Shown here one piece after another: positions 19,042-26,635 of a stretch of DNA of 64,000 nt. Location of the stretch: positions 35,582-99,581 of the forward strand of contig CAMXJY010000007.1 of NCBI GenBank assembly GCA_947244325.1, in the 5' to 3' direction. The notes under the pieces were generated by a model. That model ran no database searches. It worked only from the letters and a program-made list of their open reading frames with translations, and had not been told where the DNA came from. A program made the translations under genes and the position numbers. This DNA is from an uncultured Clostridium sp. Its GTDB lineage: Bacteria; Bacillota; Clostridia; TANB77; CAG-508. Positions within the stretch are counted from its first letter, which is position 1. Every line of letters starts with the position of its first letter.

Positions 19042-19070
19042 ATATTACCATATAAATATATGAGTTTCAA
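19042..19070 (-). promoter_or_regulatory. Promoter of 6S RNA
   Basis: TTGAAA (19065-19070), 17 bases, TAATAT (19042-19047) on the minus strand. It predicts a start near 19035, giving a precursor with a short 5' extension over the folded 6S end. Confidence 0.65.
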
Positions 19071-19167
19071 ATTTATATTTGGTCATTTTTCTTGATTTTT
19101 CTTAATTATTCGTTTTATTTTTAAATTGATTTATCGTTATTCTTGATTTTTCATATGACTTTATTAT

Positions 19168-19196
19168 TTGTGATTTTTTAAAATTTATGCTATAAT
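19168..19196 (+). promoter_or_regulatory. Plus-strand promoter aimed at a terminator
   Basis: TTGTGA, 17 bases, TATAAT. The predicted start (about 19203) coincides with the foot of the hairpin at 19202-19230. Confidence 0.5.
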
Positions 19197-19201
19197 TAAA
19201 T

Positions 19202-19240
19202 AAGTTCGTGGTTTTTTTAGCTACGAACTTTTTATTTTAT
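19202..19240 (+). terminator. Hairpin with T-rich tail next to the promoter at 19168
   Basis: AAGTTCGT and ACGAACTT form an 8-bp stem followed by TTTTATTTTAT on the plus strand. No plus-strand gene precedes it, so it may define a tiny RNA of about 35-40 bases. Confidence 0.6.
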
Positions 19241-19333
19241 ATATTAATTCAAATTCTATATAAAATTACTAAAAAAGTGGATGATATTTAGCATGCAAAA
19301 TTTCTAGATTCGTCAATATCTTTGTTTTGTGTG

Positions 19334-20233
19334 TCAATCTTGCTTAGTAAAATCTGGAACATATTGTTCTTCATTATCTTCTAAGTCTTGCATATATCCA
19401 TTTAATTCTAATTCATATACATATTCTTCTATTTGCTTATACTCTTCTAAGTTTAATTTTCTATTTATGTCATTTGTTTCATTTGCTTTATATGTTGGAA
19501 AATATTGCGCCATAATACTTATAATTACATCATTACTAATATTTTCTTTTATCCACTTTAGTATCATTTTACTATTTCTTATATGATTTGGTAAAACTAA
19601 ATGTCTAATTATCAAACCTTTTTTTAATAATCCTTTTTCATCAAAAATTGGTTTGCCTACTTGATTATACATTTCTTTTATAGCTTCTGTTGCCATATTA
19701 AAATAATTACTAACTCCAGATAAGTCTTTTGCAAGTTCATCATAATAATATTTTAAATCTGGTAAATATATATCAATATATCCATTTAATAATTTTATTG
19801 TCTCTGGCTTTTCAAATCCGCTTGTATTATATACTATTGGAATCTTTAGTCCTTTTTCTTTTGCAATCTTTATTGCTTCTATTATCTGTGGTACATAAAT
19901 TACTCCAGTTACTAAATTAATATTATTTGCTTTTAAATCTTGCAATCTTAAAAATTCATTTGCTAGTTCTTCTATACTTATTTCTTTTCCTAATAGTTCT
20001 TGACTTACTTTATAATTTTGACAAAACTTACATTTCATATTACAACCAGTAAAAAACACTGTACCAGAACCATTTTTTCCACTTATACATGGTTCTTCAT
20101 AATAATGTAAATTAGCAAGTGCTATTTTTACTTTGCTACCTGCCTTGCATCTACCTAGTTTTCCTTCAGCTCTATTTACTTTACATTCATGAGGACATAA
20201 TGTACACTCTTTTAAATAATTTTCTAGATCCAT
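19334..20233 (-). CDS. Radical SAM protein, PflX-like (COG1313 type)
   Basis: A 299-residue radical SAM enzyme. An N-terminal cysteine cluster (CTLCPHEC, residues 10-17, and C30) precedes the SAM-cluster motif CNMKCKFC (C-x3-C-x2-C, about 66-73). This architecture is that of the PflA-related proteins called PflX or putative pyruvate-formate-lyase activating proteins; their target is not established. The true pflA of this genome appears at 48064. The start is preceded only by a weak GAAAG site. Confidence 0.85.
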   Translation of the reverse strand: MDLENYLKECTLCPHECKVNRAEGKLGRCKAGSKVKIALANLHYYEEPCISGKNGSGTVFFTGCNMKCKFCQNYKVSQELLGKEISIEELANEFLRLQDLKANNINLVTGVIYVPQIIEAIKIAKEKGLKIPIVYNTSGFEKPETIKLLNGYIDIYLPDLKYYYDELAKDLSGVSNYFNMATEAIKEMYNQVGKPIFDEKGLLKKGLIIRHLVLPNHIRNSKMILKWIKENISNDVIISIMAQYFPTYKANETNDINRKLNLEEYKQIEEYVYELELNGYMQDLEDNEEQYVPDFTKQD

Positions 20234-20290
20234 TTTACTTTCTTTCTATAGTATAAATTTGCTATGTTTTAATTTTATAATTTAATATCT

Positions 20291-20354
20291 GTACAAATAT
20301 TGACGAAGCTTTTATATACTAATAGGTTTTGAGAACTTTCCTAGTATATAAAAA
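20291..20354 (+). repeat. Dispersed palindromic repeat, copy F
   Basis: GTACAAATATTGACGAAGC leads into a perfect 12-bp stem (TTTTATATACTA, 20310-20321, with 20342-20353) whose loop reads ATAGGTTTTGAGAACTTTCC. Confidence 0.7.
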
Positions 20355-20491
20355 ATTAATTTTCAAAATTCTTTATAATATGTATAAATTATAACACCTT
20401 AAAGCTGAAAATATCAACATATAAATATATCAAAATTTATCTTAATGTAACTCTTTTCTATATTATAAATTTTTCCAAAAGTTTTATTTAT

Positions 20492-20514
20492 TATGAAACC
20501 TGTGGAGTTTCATA
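20492..20514 (-). terminator. Hairpin after sigK
   Basis: TATGAAAC and GTTTCATA form an 8-bp stem with a 7-base loop 27 bases after the sigK stop, with an AT-rich tail. Confidence 0.6.
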
Positions 20515-20540
20515 CAAAATAAAAATGCTCAAATTATATA

Positions 20541-21239
20541 TTATTCTTTTATTTCTTTAGATAATTTCCATATTGCTTTACTCTCTATTCTTGAAACATA
20601 TGAACGACTTATATTCATCATTTTTGCAATTTCTTTTTGAGTTCTTGGCTTATCTCCATTTAATCCAAATCGTAATTCTATAATTACTTTTTCTCTTTCT
20701 TTTAATATATTTTTCATTTTTTCATATAAATTTTTTATTTTAAATTTTAAATCAACTTCTTCTTCAACATTTCTATCATTATTTTCTAATACTTCTTGAA
20801 GTGTTACTTCATTATCATCTTTATCTTTTCCTATTGGTTCATTAAGATACACATCCATTGCTCTTTTTTTGTTGCTTCTTAAATACATTAAAATCTCATT
20901 TTCTATGCATTTCGCAACATATGTAGCTAATTTAAAACTTTTATCCATATCAAAACTATTTATTCCTTTTATGAGCCCTATACTTCCTATTGATATTAAA
21001 TCATCTTGCTCAACATTACTTGAAGAATATTTTTTAGCTACATGTGCAACCAATCTTAAATTTCTTTCTATTAAAATATTTCTTGCTTCATCATCTCCTT
21101 CTTTCATTTTTTCTAAATATATCTTTTCTTCTTCTGGTGTTAATGGTTCAGGAAACAAATTTCCACTTTGTATGTAACCAACACCAAATATAATTTGATT
21201 TAAAAATATAAGAATATTTGATATAGAAAAACTAAACAT
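20541..21239 (-). CDS. sigK: Mother-cell sigma factor SigK (sigma-K)
   Basis: A 232-residue sigma-70 family protein closest to sigma-K. The N-terminus has a hydrophobic pro-like segment (about 5-25), then region 2 (PEEEKIYLEKMKEGDDEARN, LISIGSIGLIKGI) and region 4 helix-turn-helix (KEIAKMMNISRSYVSRIE). It directs late mother-cell genes. It is uninterrupted, so no skin-type prophage element splits it. GGAGG lies 7 bases before the ATG. Confidence 0.92.
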   Translation of the reverse strand: MFSFSISNILIFLNQIIFGVGYIQSGNLFPEPLTPEEEKIYLEKMKEGDDEARNILIERNLRLVAHVAKKYSSSNVEQDDLISIGSIGLIKGINSFDMDKSFKLATYVAKCIENEILMYLRSNKKRAMDVYLNEPIGKDKDDNEVTLQEVLENNDRNVEEEVDLKFKIKNLYEKMKNILKEREKVIIELRFGLNGDKPRTQKEIAKMMNISRSYVSRIESKAIWKLSKEIKE

Positions 21240-21315
21240 CTATATACCTCCATTAATTACATTTAACTTATAATTTTAGTATATGTAATTTTTTCTTCTT
21301 TGTGCCTGACCATAA

Positions 21316-21360
21316 AAAGAAAAATCGATTCAGGTTATTATACCTAAATCGACTTTCTTT
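21316..21360 (-). terminator. Terminator of the SleB-type gene
   Basis: A stem of about 14-15 bp (21321-21335 with 21342-21355) directly follows the stop, with T-rich sequence after it on the minus strand. Confidence 0.85.
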
Positions 21361-22320
21361 TTAACGAGCATTTTGTTCCGCAATTATTCTCTCAACTCGC
21401 TCCTCTACGTTCTCCATATTAAAATCATTATGGAAATTGTGATTTCCAATTGAAAGTTCCTGGATACCTTCGCGAATTGCAAGTTGATAAGGGGCAATAT
21501 CTCCTTTAGGTGCATAAAAATGCTTAGCTCCTTCAGGAAACATCTTTCTTGTCGGATCCCATCCTTTGCAGGCTGCTTCAACAGCTTCCATGCATTCAGG
21601 CACTAACTCAAGATCCTCCATTGTGACTTCACTAAAATCGGCAAACTGTGTGCCTTGTGAAACCACTGCATAAATCGATTCCGTGTTAAATTCAGAAAGT
21701 TCCGAATAGAGTCGATTTAAGATGACTGCAGCGACAGCCACCTTGCCTTCAAATATTTCTCCTCGGCATTCTACATAGAGAACTTTTGCCATGATAACCT
21801 TATCTTCATAAGATATAACATAGTAATAGTCCTCACTCGGACCAAAGGCAGAAATTTCTGGGGACACTATAACTACTGTCTCCTCTAATTTTTGTATCTC
21901 TTCTGGCTCTGGCATTGCATCTGCCATAACCAACGGAAATACATTCCGTTTTTCCATATAAGGATTGTTTTTGCTTTTAATTTTACTGTCATCAGCGCCA
22001 TCAGAATTTTCATCTTCACTATCTTCACTATTAATATTCGTAGTTGTGGGAACCACAACTTCTATATCATCATTGTTAAATGAAAATATAAAATAAATTA
22101 CTAAAATTAAGCTTAAAATCAATAAAGTAATTCCTGCGCCTAATAATATTAATTCAATTTTTTTCTTCTTTAAAGCTTTTTGTCTTTTGACAGTTTTTCT
22201 ATTCTTCCTCTGCAAACATTCCTCATATTTGGGGCAGTTCCGACAATTTTCCCTATACTCCGAGATAAACTCTATTTCTTTAGGGCAATTCCGAAACAAT
22301 TTTTTCGTTGTTGCTTTCAT
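21361..22320 (-). CDS. Cell-wall hydrolase with SleB (Hydrolase_2) domain and Cys knuckle
   Basis: A 319-residue protein. Residues 1-50 hold a cysteine knuckle (C12, C26-x2-C29-x5-C35), residues about 56-80 a membrane span, then an acidic Ser/Asp linker. Residues about 180-300 are a SleB/CwlJ-type hydrolase domain (AKVLYVECRGEIFEGKVAVAAVILNRL, with the likely catalytic glutamate in YVECRGE). Such enzymes cut spore cortex or cell-wall peptidoglycan. The C-terminal half is visibly richer in G+C than its neighbours. AGAGGAG precedes the start. The cytoplasmic Cys knuckle joined to an outside hydrolase is unusual. Confidence 0.82.
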   Translation of the reverse strand: MKATTKKLFRNCPKEIEFISEYRENCRNCPKYEECLQRKNRKTVKRQKALKKKKIELILLGAGITLLILSLILVIYFIFSFNNDDIEVVVPTTTNINSEDSEDENSDGADDSKIKSKNNPYMEKRNVFPLVMADAMPEPEEIQKLEETVVIVSPEISAFGPSEDYYYVISYEDKVIMAKVLYVECRGEIFEGKVAVAAVILNRLYSELSEFNTESIYAVVSQGTQFADFSEVTMEDLELVPECMEAVEAACKGWDPTRKMFPEGAKHFYAPKGDIAPYQLAIREGIQELSIGNHNFHNDFNMENVEERVERIIAEQNAR

Positions 22321-22407
22321 TATGTATATCTCCTCTCTATCACTCGTAATTCACTAAACAAATACTGTTCAATTCATTCGAACCTCAAAAAAAATGAAGC
22401 CAATAAT

Positions 22408-22436
22408 ATTATACCAGTAAAATAAATTAACTTCAA
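22408..22436 (-). promoter_or_regulatory. Promoter of the SleB-type gene
   Basis: TTGAAG, 17 bases, TATAAT with a TG extension (TGGTATAAT) on the minus strand, about 90 bases upstream of the start. Confidence 0.75.
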
Positions 22437-22589
22437 ACTTTTTTTGAAATAATATAAATTTATTATATTGAACATTTTTATCTATACAAATATTAGTAAC
22501 ATAGATATTTTAGTTTCCTCTTATAAATAAATTTATTTATAAGAAAGAACTATGTAGTAAGCAACATAACCTTGATATAAGTTAAAACT

Positions 22590-24227
22590 TTATGCCGTTT
22601 CTTTTAAGCTCATATTTCTCAACTCTTTAGCATGATTTATTGAAATATCTGTAACTGTTCCACTTGAAATTCTAGCTATTTCTTTTAAAACTTCCTCTTC
22701 ATTTAATTGTTTTACTCTAGTTTTTGTTTTATCATTTTCTATTTCTTTACATACATAATAATTATAATCTCCTTTAGCAGCTATACTAGCTAAATGAGTA
22801 ACACATATTACTTGATGTTTTTTAGATATTTTCTTTATTTTCTCTCCAGTTACATTTGCTGCTATACCACTTATTCCAGTATCTATTTCATCAAATATAA
22901 TTACAGGTATTTTATCTACGTCTGCTAAAACATTTTTTATTGCTAACATTATTCTTGACATTTCTCCACCAGATGCAATTTTTATTAATGGTTTTGCTTC
23001 TTCTCCAATATTTGTTGAAATTAAAAATTCTACTTTATCTAATCCGTTTTTATTAAAAGAATCTTCTGATGTTTCTATATTTATGCTAAATCTGGCACTT
23101 TTCATTTCTAGCTCTTCTAATTCTTTATTTATTTTTTCTGATAATTCGATTGCATATTCATTTCTTATAATGTTAATTTGTTTTGCTATTTTTTTCATTT
23201 CTTTTTCTACATCTTTAAATTTATTTTTTAAAGATGTTATATATCCTTCTAAATTTTTAATCTCAAATATCTCTTGATTTATTTCATTTTTGTAGTCTAA
23301 AATTTCTTTTATATTGTTTCCATATTTTCTTTTTAAACTATTTATTAAATCTAATCTTTCTTCTACTTTAGCTTGCTCCTCTTCATTAAACTCCATATCA
23401 GAATTTAAACAAGAAATGTCCCTTGATGCTTCTTGAATTTCGTAATAACATTCCTTTAATCTTGATGCAATTTTTTCGTATTCTTCATTATACTGTTCTA
23501 TTTTTTCTAATGATTTTATTACTATATTCATACTATCTATTGTATTTTCTCTAAGTTGTTCTTCTGCTTCTGATAAATTAATTGCTATCTTTTCTGATGA
23601 CATCATTATTTTTCTAGTATTTTCTAGTTCTTCTTCCTCATTTATTTTTAGATTTGCATTTTCTATTTCTGTTACTTGATAATTTAATAAATCCAATTTT
23701 CTTTGTTTTTCTTTGTCATCACCATAGTTTCTATTAATTTCTAATTTTATCTTATTATATTCTTCATATAATTCTTGATATTTTATTTTTAAATCCTTTA
23801 TTTTTTCACTAGCGTAATCGTCTAATAATTCAATATGTGTTCCTATATCTAAAATAGATTGATTTTCATTTTGTCCATGAATATCTATTACATTTCCCAT
23901 AAACTTTTTTAATTCATTTACAGTTACTAATCTTCCATTTATTTTACAAATATTTTTTCCATTTATATTAATTTCTCTTGAAACAATTACTGTATCATCT
24001 TCATATTCTGAATTTGGTAAATATACAGACATTTCAACATAAGAATTTTTTTCACCTTTTCTTATCATTTCTTTTGAAAATCTACCACCTGCTAATATTT
24101 GCAAAGAACCTATTATTAAAGTTTTTCCTGCACCTGTTTCTCCTGTTAATACATTAAAACCTTCATTCAAATTAATATTAATATCATCTATTATTCCTAT
24201 ATTTTTTATATGTAATGTATTTATCAT
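22590..24227 (-). CDS. recN: DNA repair protein RecN
   Basis: A 545-residue SMC-like ATPase. Walker A GETGAGKT is at about residues 29-36; two long coiled coils (about 140-360) flank the hinge; the C-terminal signature and Walker B read ASGGEMSRIMLAIK and VIIFDEIDTGISG. It binds broken DNA ends. A LexA box and consensus promoter lie upstream. Confidence 0.96.
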   Translation of the reverse strand: MINTLHIKNIGIIDDININLNEGFNVLTGETGAGKTLIIGSLQILAGGRFSKEMIRKGEKNSYVEMSVYLPNSEYEDDTVIVSREININGKNICKINGRLVTVNELKKFMGNVIDIHGQNENQSILDIGTHIELLDDYASEKIKDLKIKYQELYEEYNKIKLEINRNYGDDKEKQRKLDLLNYQVTEIENANLKINEEEELENTRKIMMSSEKIAINLSEAEEQLRENTIDSMNIVIKSLEKIEQYNEEYEKIASRLKECYYEIQEASRDISCLNSDMEFNEEEQAKVEERLDLINSLKRKYGNNIKEILDYKNEINQEIFEIKNLEGYITSLKNKFKDVEKEMKKIAKQINIIRNEYAIELSEKINKELEELEMKSARFSINIETSEDSFNKNGLDKVEFLISTNIGEEAKPLIKIASGGEMSRIMLAIKNVLADVDKIPVIIFDEIDTGISGIAANVTGEKIKKISKKHQVICVTHLASIAAKGDYNYYVCKEIENDKTKTRVKQLNEEEVLKEIARISSGTVTDISINHAKELRNMSLKETA

Positions 24228-24307
24228 AATAATTACCTAATATAATTTAAAATTATACTTTTTCCTTACATTTATTTAGGTTTTATAGATTAGCCTATAA
24301 ACTTATA

Positions 24308-24321
24308 CGAATTTATGTTCG
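24308..24321. promoter_or_regulatory. LexA (SOS) box upstream of recN
   Basis: On the minus strand CGAACATAAATTCG fits the Firmicutes SOS consensus CGAAC-N4-GTTCG in 9 of 10 positions. It lies just downstream of the recN -10. A weaker second half-site (CGAACAAATGTA, 24357-24368) overlaps the region upstream of the -35. Confidence 0.78.
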
Positions 24322-24328
24322 TACAAGT

Positions 24329-24356
24329 ATTATATCTCTTTTTTATTTTTTGTCAA
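24329..24356 (-). promoter_or_regulatory. recN promoter
   Basis: TTGACA (24351-24356), 16 bases, TATAAT (24329-24334) on the minus strand. Confidence 0.82.
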
Positions 24357-24471
24357 TACATTTGTTCGCTTTTTTAAAAAAATTTTTATATGTATCTATA
24401 TTTATGTTAATTTTTTTAATTGAGGAAAATTTTCAATTATATAAATTTCTATCAAACTAATAATTAAACGG

Positions 24472-24518
24472 AAAAAGGAGCTATCAGCTCTGGATTTCTC
24501 CTAAAAGCATCAGCTCCT
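24472..24518 (-). terminator. Terminator of the small Cys gene
   Basis: AGGAGCT and its complement (24476-24482 and 24512-24518) close a hairpin that ends in a T-run on the minus strand. Confidence 0.7.
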
Positions 24519-24527
24519 ATCTCCTTA

Positions 24528-24695
24528 CTACTCTAAAAACTCCCATATCCGACACTCATCTCTGTGCAAGCATGACGTGCATGATCTGCTTCCGAAATAG
24601 CACTCAGCCCGAGTGCTTTTCTGTTGCTGATAAAATCTCCTTGTTTCTTCTTTCCTTGCTTCATCTTCCTTTAATACGTCATAATTTTGTGCCAT
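24528..24695 (-). CDS. Small Cys-knuckle protein (55 aa), foreign composition
   Basis: A 55-residue protein starting MAQNYDVLKEDEARKEE. GGAGG lies 8 bases before the ATG. The C-terminal half has four cysteines in C32-x6-C39-x2-C42-x5-C48, a likely metal knuckle. The same C-x2-C-x5-C spacing is in the N-terminus of the SleB-type protein at 21361. G+C and codons (CGG, CAG, AGG, TGC) differ sharply from neighbouring genes. It has its own terminator. Function unknown; regulatory or metal-binding adaptor is a guess. Confidence 0.72.
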   Translation of the reverse strand: MAQNYDVLKEDEARKEETRRFYQQQKSTRAECYFGSRSCTSCLHRDECRIWEFLE

Positions 24696-24802
24696 TTCTT
24701 AAACCTCCATTGTCTCTCTGTTTCGTAGCATCATAATATAACATTATGTTATCTATTTAATTATACTACATTTTTCGAGATTTTGCAAAATTTATACAAA
24801 TT

Positions 24803-25426
24803 TTAATATCCTAATTCTTTAAATTTTTTAACTAATTGTTCCATTGCTAAATCTCTATGATTATGTACTGAAGCATATTCATCTTCTTCCATATCTCCCA
24901 ATGTTTTATCAAATCCAACTGGAACAAATATTGGTCCATATGTTAAGCCACCAAGTTTACCATGTTTTAATGCTATTTTTCCTCTGCATTCTCCTCTTGC
25001 AACAAACTTTTCTCCATCAGGTAAAATCGCTGTTAATACACAAACAAATTTACATGTTCTATCTTCCATATTGGTATATTGTTTCATATTATTTAAAACC
25101 TTATTTATACTTTCTTCTTGTGAAGCATGATCTCCAGCATATCTTGCTGTATATATTCCTGGCTCTCCATTTAAAGCATCTATACATAATCCAGCATCAT
25201 CTGTAATTATTATTTTTTCAGTTATATTATTTTCTTTGCAGAATTGATATATTGCATTTGCTTTTATCTCAGAATTCTCTTCAAAAGTTTTTCCATCTTC
25301 TATAATCTCTTTATCAAATCCTATATCTTTTAACGTATATAATTCTGCATCAAATCCATGAGATTTTATTATATTTTTCATTGCATTTACTTTTCCTTGA
25401 TTTCCTGTTCCATATAAAATTTTCAT
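24803..25426 (-). CDS. rdgB: XTP/dITP pyrophosphatase (RdgB/HAM1 family)
   Basis: A 207-residue enzyme that hydrolyses non-canonical purine triphosphates. The substrate loop GTGNQGKVNAM is at the N-terminus; DDAGLCIDALNGEPGIYTARYAG is the conserved core; the C-terminus ends SVHNHRDLAM. ATG at 25426 is chosen because GGAGG lies 5 bases upstream. Confidence 0.94.
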   Translation of the reverse strand: MKILYGTGNQGKVNAMKNIIKSHGFDAELYTLKDIGFDKEIIEDGKTFEENSEIKANAIYQFCKENNITEKIIITDDAGLCIDALNGEPGIYTARYAGDHASQEESINKVLNNMKQYTNMEDRTCKFVCVLTAILPDGEKFVARGECRGKIALKHGKLGGLTYGPIFVPVGFDKTLGDMEEDEYASVHNHRDLAMEQLVKKFKELGY

Positions 25427-25559
25427 ATTTACCTCCATATACGAATATTGAATTTATAAAAAGAATTTTCTAATAAAGTACTATATAATTCTATAATTAT
25501 TATACTAAAAAAAGTTAAAAAGTCAATTTATTAATTAATAGGTTTTTATACAACTATAT

Positions 25560-25588
25560 TTGAATTACAAAATTATATATGATATAAT
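25560..25588 (+). promoter_or_regulatory. Promoter of the pyrophosphatase gene
   Basis: TTGAAT (25560-25565), 17 bases, TATAAT (25583-25588). The transcript would begin almost at repeat copy H. Confidence 0.75.
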
Positions 25589-25598
25589 TTATATAGAC

Positions 25599-25637
25599 TT
25601 TATTTAGTAAGAAGTCCAGAGAGCTTTCCTAAATAAA
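25599..25637 (+). repeat. Dispersed palindromic repeat, copy H, in a 5' leader
   Basis: TTTATTTAG and CTAAATAAA pair around AGAAGTCCAGAGAGCTTTC, the same plan as copies A and F. It lies between the promoter and the ribosome-binding site of the pyrophosphatase gene. Confidence 0.65.
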
Positions 25638-25662
25638 ATAATTAAATTTGGAGTAAAATGGA

Positions 25663-26007
25663 ATGGAAAACATTGCAACAAAGTACATAGGTAAGTATGT
25701 TACTGTAAAAATAGATAGACCAATCGGAAGTAGTCATCCTAATTATCCTAATCACATATATTTAGTAAATTATGGATTTGTTCCTGATACAATTAGTGGA
25801 GATGGAGAAGAAATAGATTGTTATATTTTAGGAGAATACAAACCATTAAAAGAATATACAGGAAAATGTATTGCAGTAATACATAGATTAAATGATAATG
25901 ACGACAAATTAATTGTAGTCCCTGAAAATAAAACATTTACCGATAGCGAAATAAAATTACTCACAGATTTTCAAGAAATGTATTATGAAAGTATAATTAT
26001 AAGATAA
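25663..26007 (+). CDS. Short family I inorganic pyrophosphatase-like protein
   Basis: A 114-residue protein with the core of soluble inorganic pyrophosphatase. DRPIGSSHPNYPNHIYLVNYGF and DGEEIDC match the family signature D-x-D-[PE]-x-D-x, except that the third position is E rather than D. It is shorter than the usual 170-180 residues and lacks the C-terminal Tyr-Lys region, so activity is likely but not certain. GGAG lies upstream. Confidence 0.78.
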   Translation: MENIATKYIGKYVTVKIDRPIGSSHPNYPNHIYLVNYGFVPDTISGDGEEIDCYILGEYKPLKEYTGKCIAVIHRLNDNDDKLIVVPENKTFTDSEIKLLTDFQEMYYESIIIR

Positions 26008-26027
26008 ATGAAAATTATAAAAATTAC

Positions 26028-26067
26028 AAATCCAGAAAATATTGATTCTTCAATACTTTCTGGATTT
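26028..26067. terminator. Bidirectional terminator
   Basis: An 18-bp stem with one mismatch (AAATCCAGAAAATATTGA with 26050-26067) lies between the convergent pyrophosphatase and tRNA-Glu genes; T-rich sequence follows on both strands. Confidence 0.85.
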
Positions 26068-26073
26068 ATGTTT

Positions 26074-26148
26074 TGGTGACCCCTACGGGAATCGAACCCA
26101 TGATTCCACCTTGAGAGGGTGGCGTCTTAGCCGCTTGACCAAGGGGCC
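26074..26148 (-). tRNA. tRNA-Glu (anticodon CUC)
   Basis: The minus strand folds as a 75-base tRNA with encoded CCA: acceptor GGCCCCT/AGGGGTC, anticodon stem CCACC/GGTGG with loop CTCTCAA giving anticodon CUC, and T loop TTCGATT. It reads the GAG codon. It follows mrnC. Confidence 0.96.
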
Positions 26149-26164
26149 TTGTATTAACTATTTA

Positions 26165-26193
26165 TTTATAACATATTTTATTTTTTTAGTCAA
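26165..26193 (-). promoter_or_regulatory. tRNA-Glu promoter
   Basis: TTGACT (26188-26193), 17 bases, TATAAA (26165-26170) on the minus strand; the -35 abuts the 3' end of mrnC. Confidence 0.8.
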
Positions 26194-26581
26194 TACACAT
26201 ATCTAATATTTCTTCTAATCTTTCATCTTGTTTAGTTAAATATAAATAGCCAATTAATGCTTCAAATGCTGTTGATTGACTATAATCAGCTACATTAGAA
26301 TTTTTTGCTATATGATGATTCTCAGTGTTTCTTCCTCTTCTAACAACATCTTTTTCTTCATCTGTTAGTTTATCTAAAATTCTCTTTAAGGTATCAGCTT
26401 GAGATTTTGCTTTTACATATTTAATAGATTCAATATGTAATTTATGTGGTTTAGCATTAGAATTATTTATTAATTTTGTTCTAACATAAAGTTCAAAAAC
26501 ACTATCTCCTACATAAGCCCAAACTAATGGTGATAATAACTTTGCATCTTGCAAATCTTTTTCTCTTTTTATGAATTCCAT
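26186..26581 (-). CDS. mrnC: Mini-ribonuclease III MrnC
   Basis: A 131-residue RNase III catalytic domain without a dsRNA-binding domain. LSPLVWAYVGDSVFELYVR carries the catalytic aspartate; AFEALIGYLYL is the second acidic helix. It matures 23S rRNA ends. It follows rbgA by 54 bases. Confidence 0.94.
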   Translation of the reverse strand: MEFIKREKDLQDAKLLSPLVWAYVGDSVFELYVRTKLINNSNAKPHKLHIESIKYVKAKSQADTLKRILDKLTDEEKDVVRRGRNTENHHIAKNSNVADYSQSTAFEALIGYLYLTKQDERLEEILDMCID

Positions 26582-26635
26582 TTTAAATTACATTCCTTTC
26601 TTCTCTTATCAAAATGCATATCTATACTTAAAACT

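Larger units (their letters stand above)
18700..19333. other. 634-base space holding 6S RNA, a repeat fragment and a small hairpin unit
   Basis: No protein gene is seen. From left to right it holds a partial dispersed repeat (18765-18795), the 6S RNA (minus strand) with its promoter, a plus-strand promoter that fires straight into a terminator (19168-19240), and a stretch at 19268-19310 that resembles part of the hairpin at 47801-47849 (AGTGGATGATATTTAG against AGTGGACGATATTTAG). Confidence 0.6.
20234..20540. other. 307-base space with a dispersed repeat and a terminator
   Basis: No gene is seen. It contains repeat copy F (20291-20354) and the sigK terminator (20492-20514). Confidence 0.6.

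Noticed and set aside
20541..21239. Sigma-K split by a skin-like element
   Set aside because: The coding sequence is continuous from the N-terminal segment to the C-terminal helix-turn-helix.
24472..24720. G+C-rich block with hairpins, considered as a riboswitch or T-box upstream of recN
   Set aside because: It reads as a 55-codon gene with GGAGG, a start, a stop and a terminator, on the minus strand and not leading into recN.
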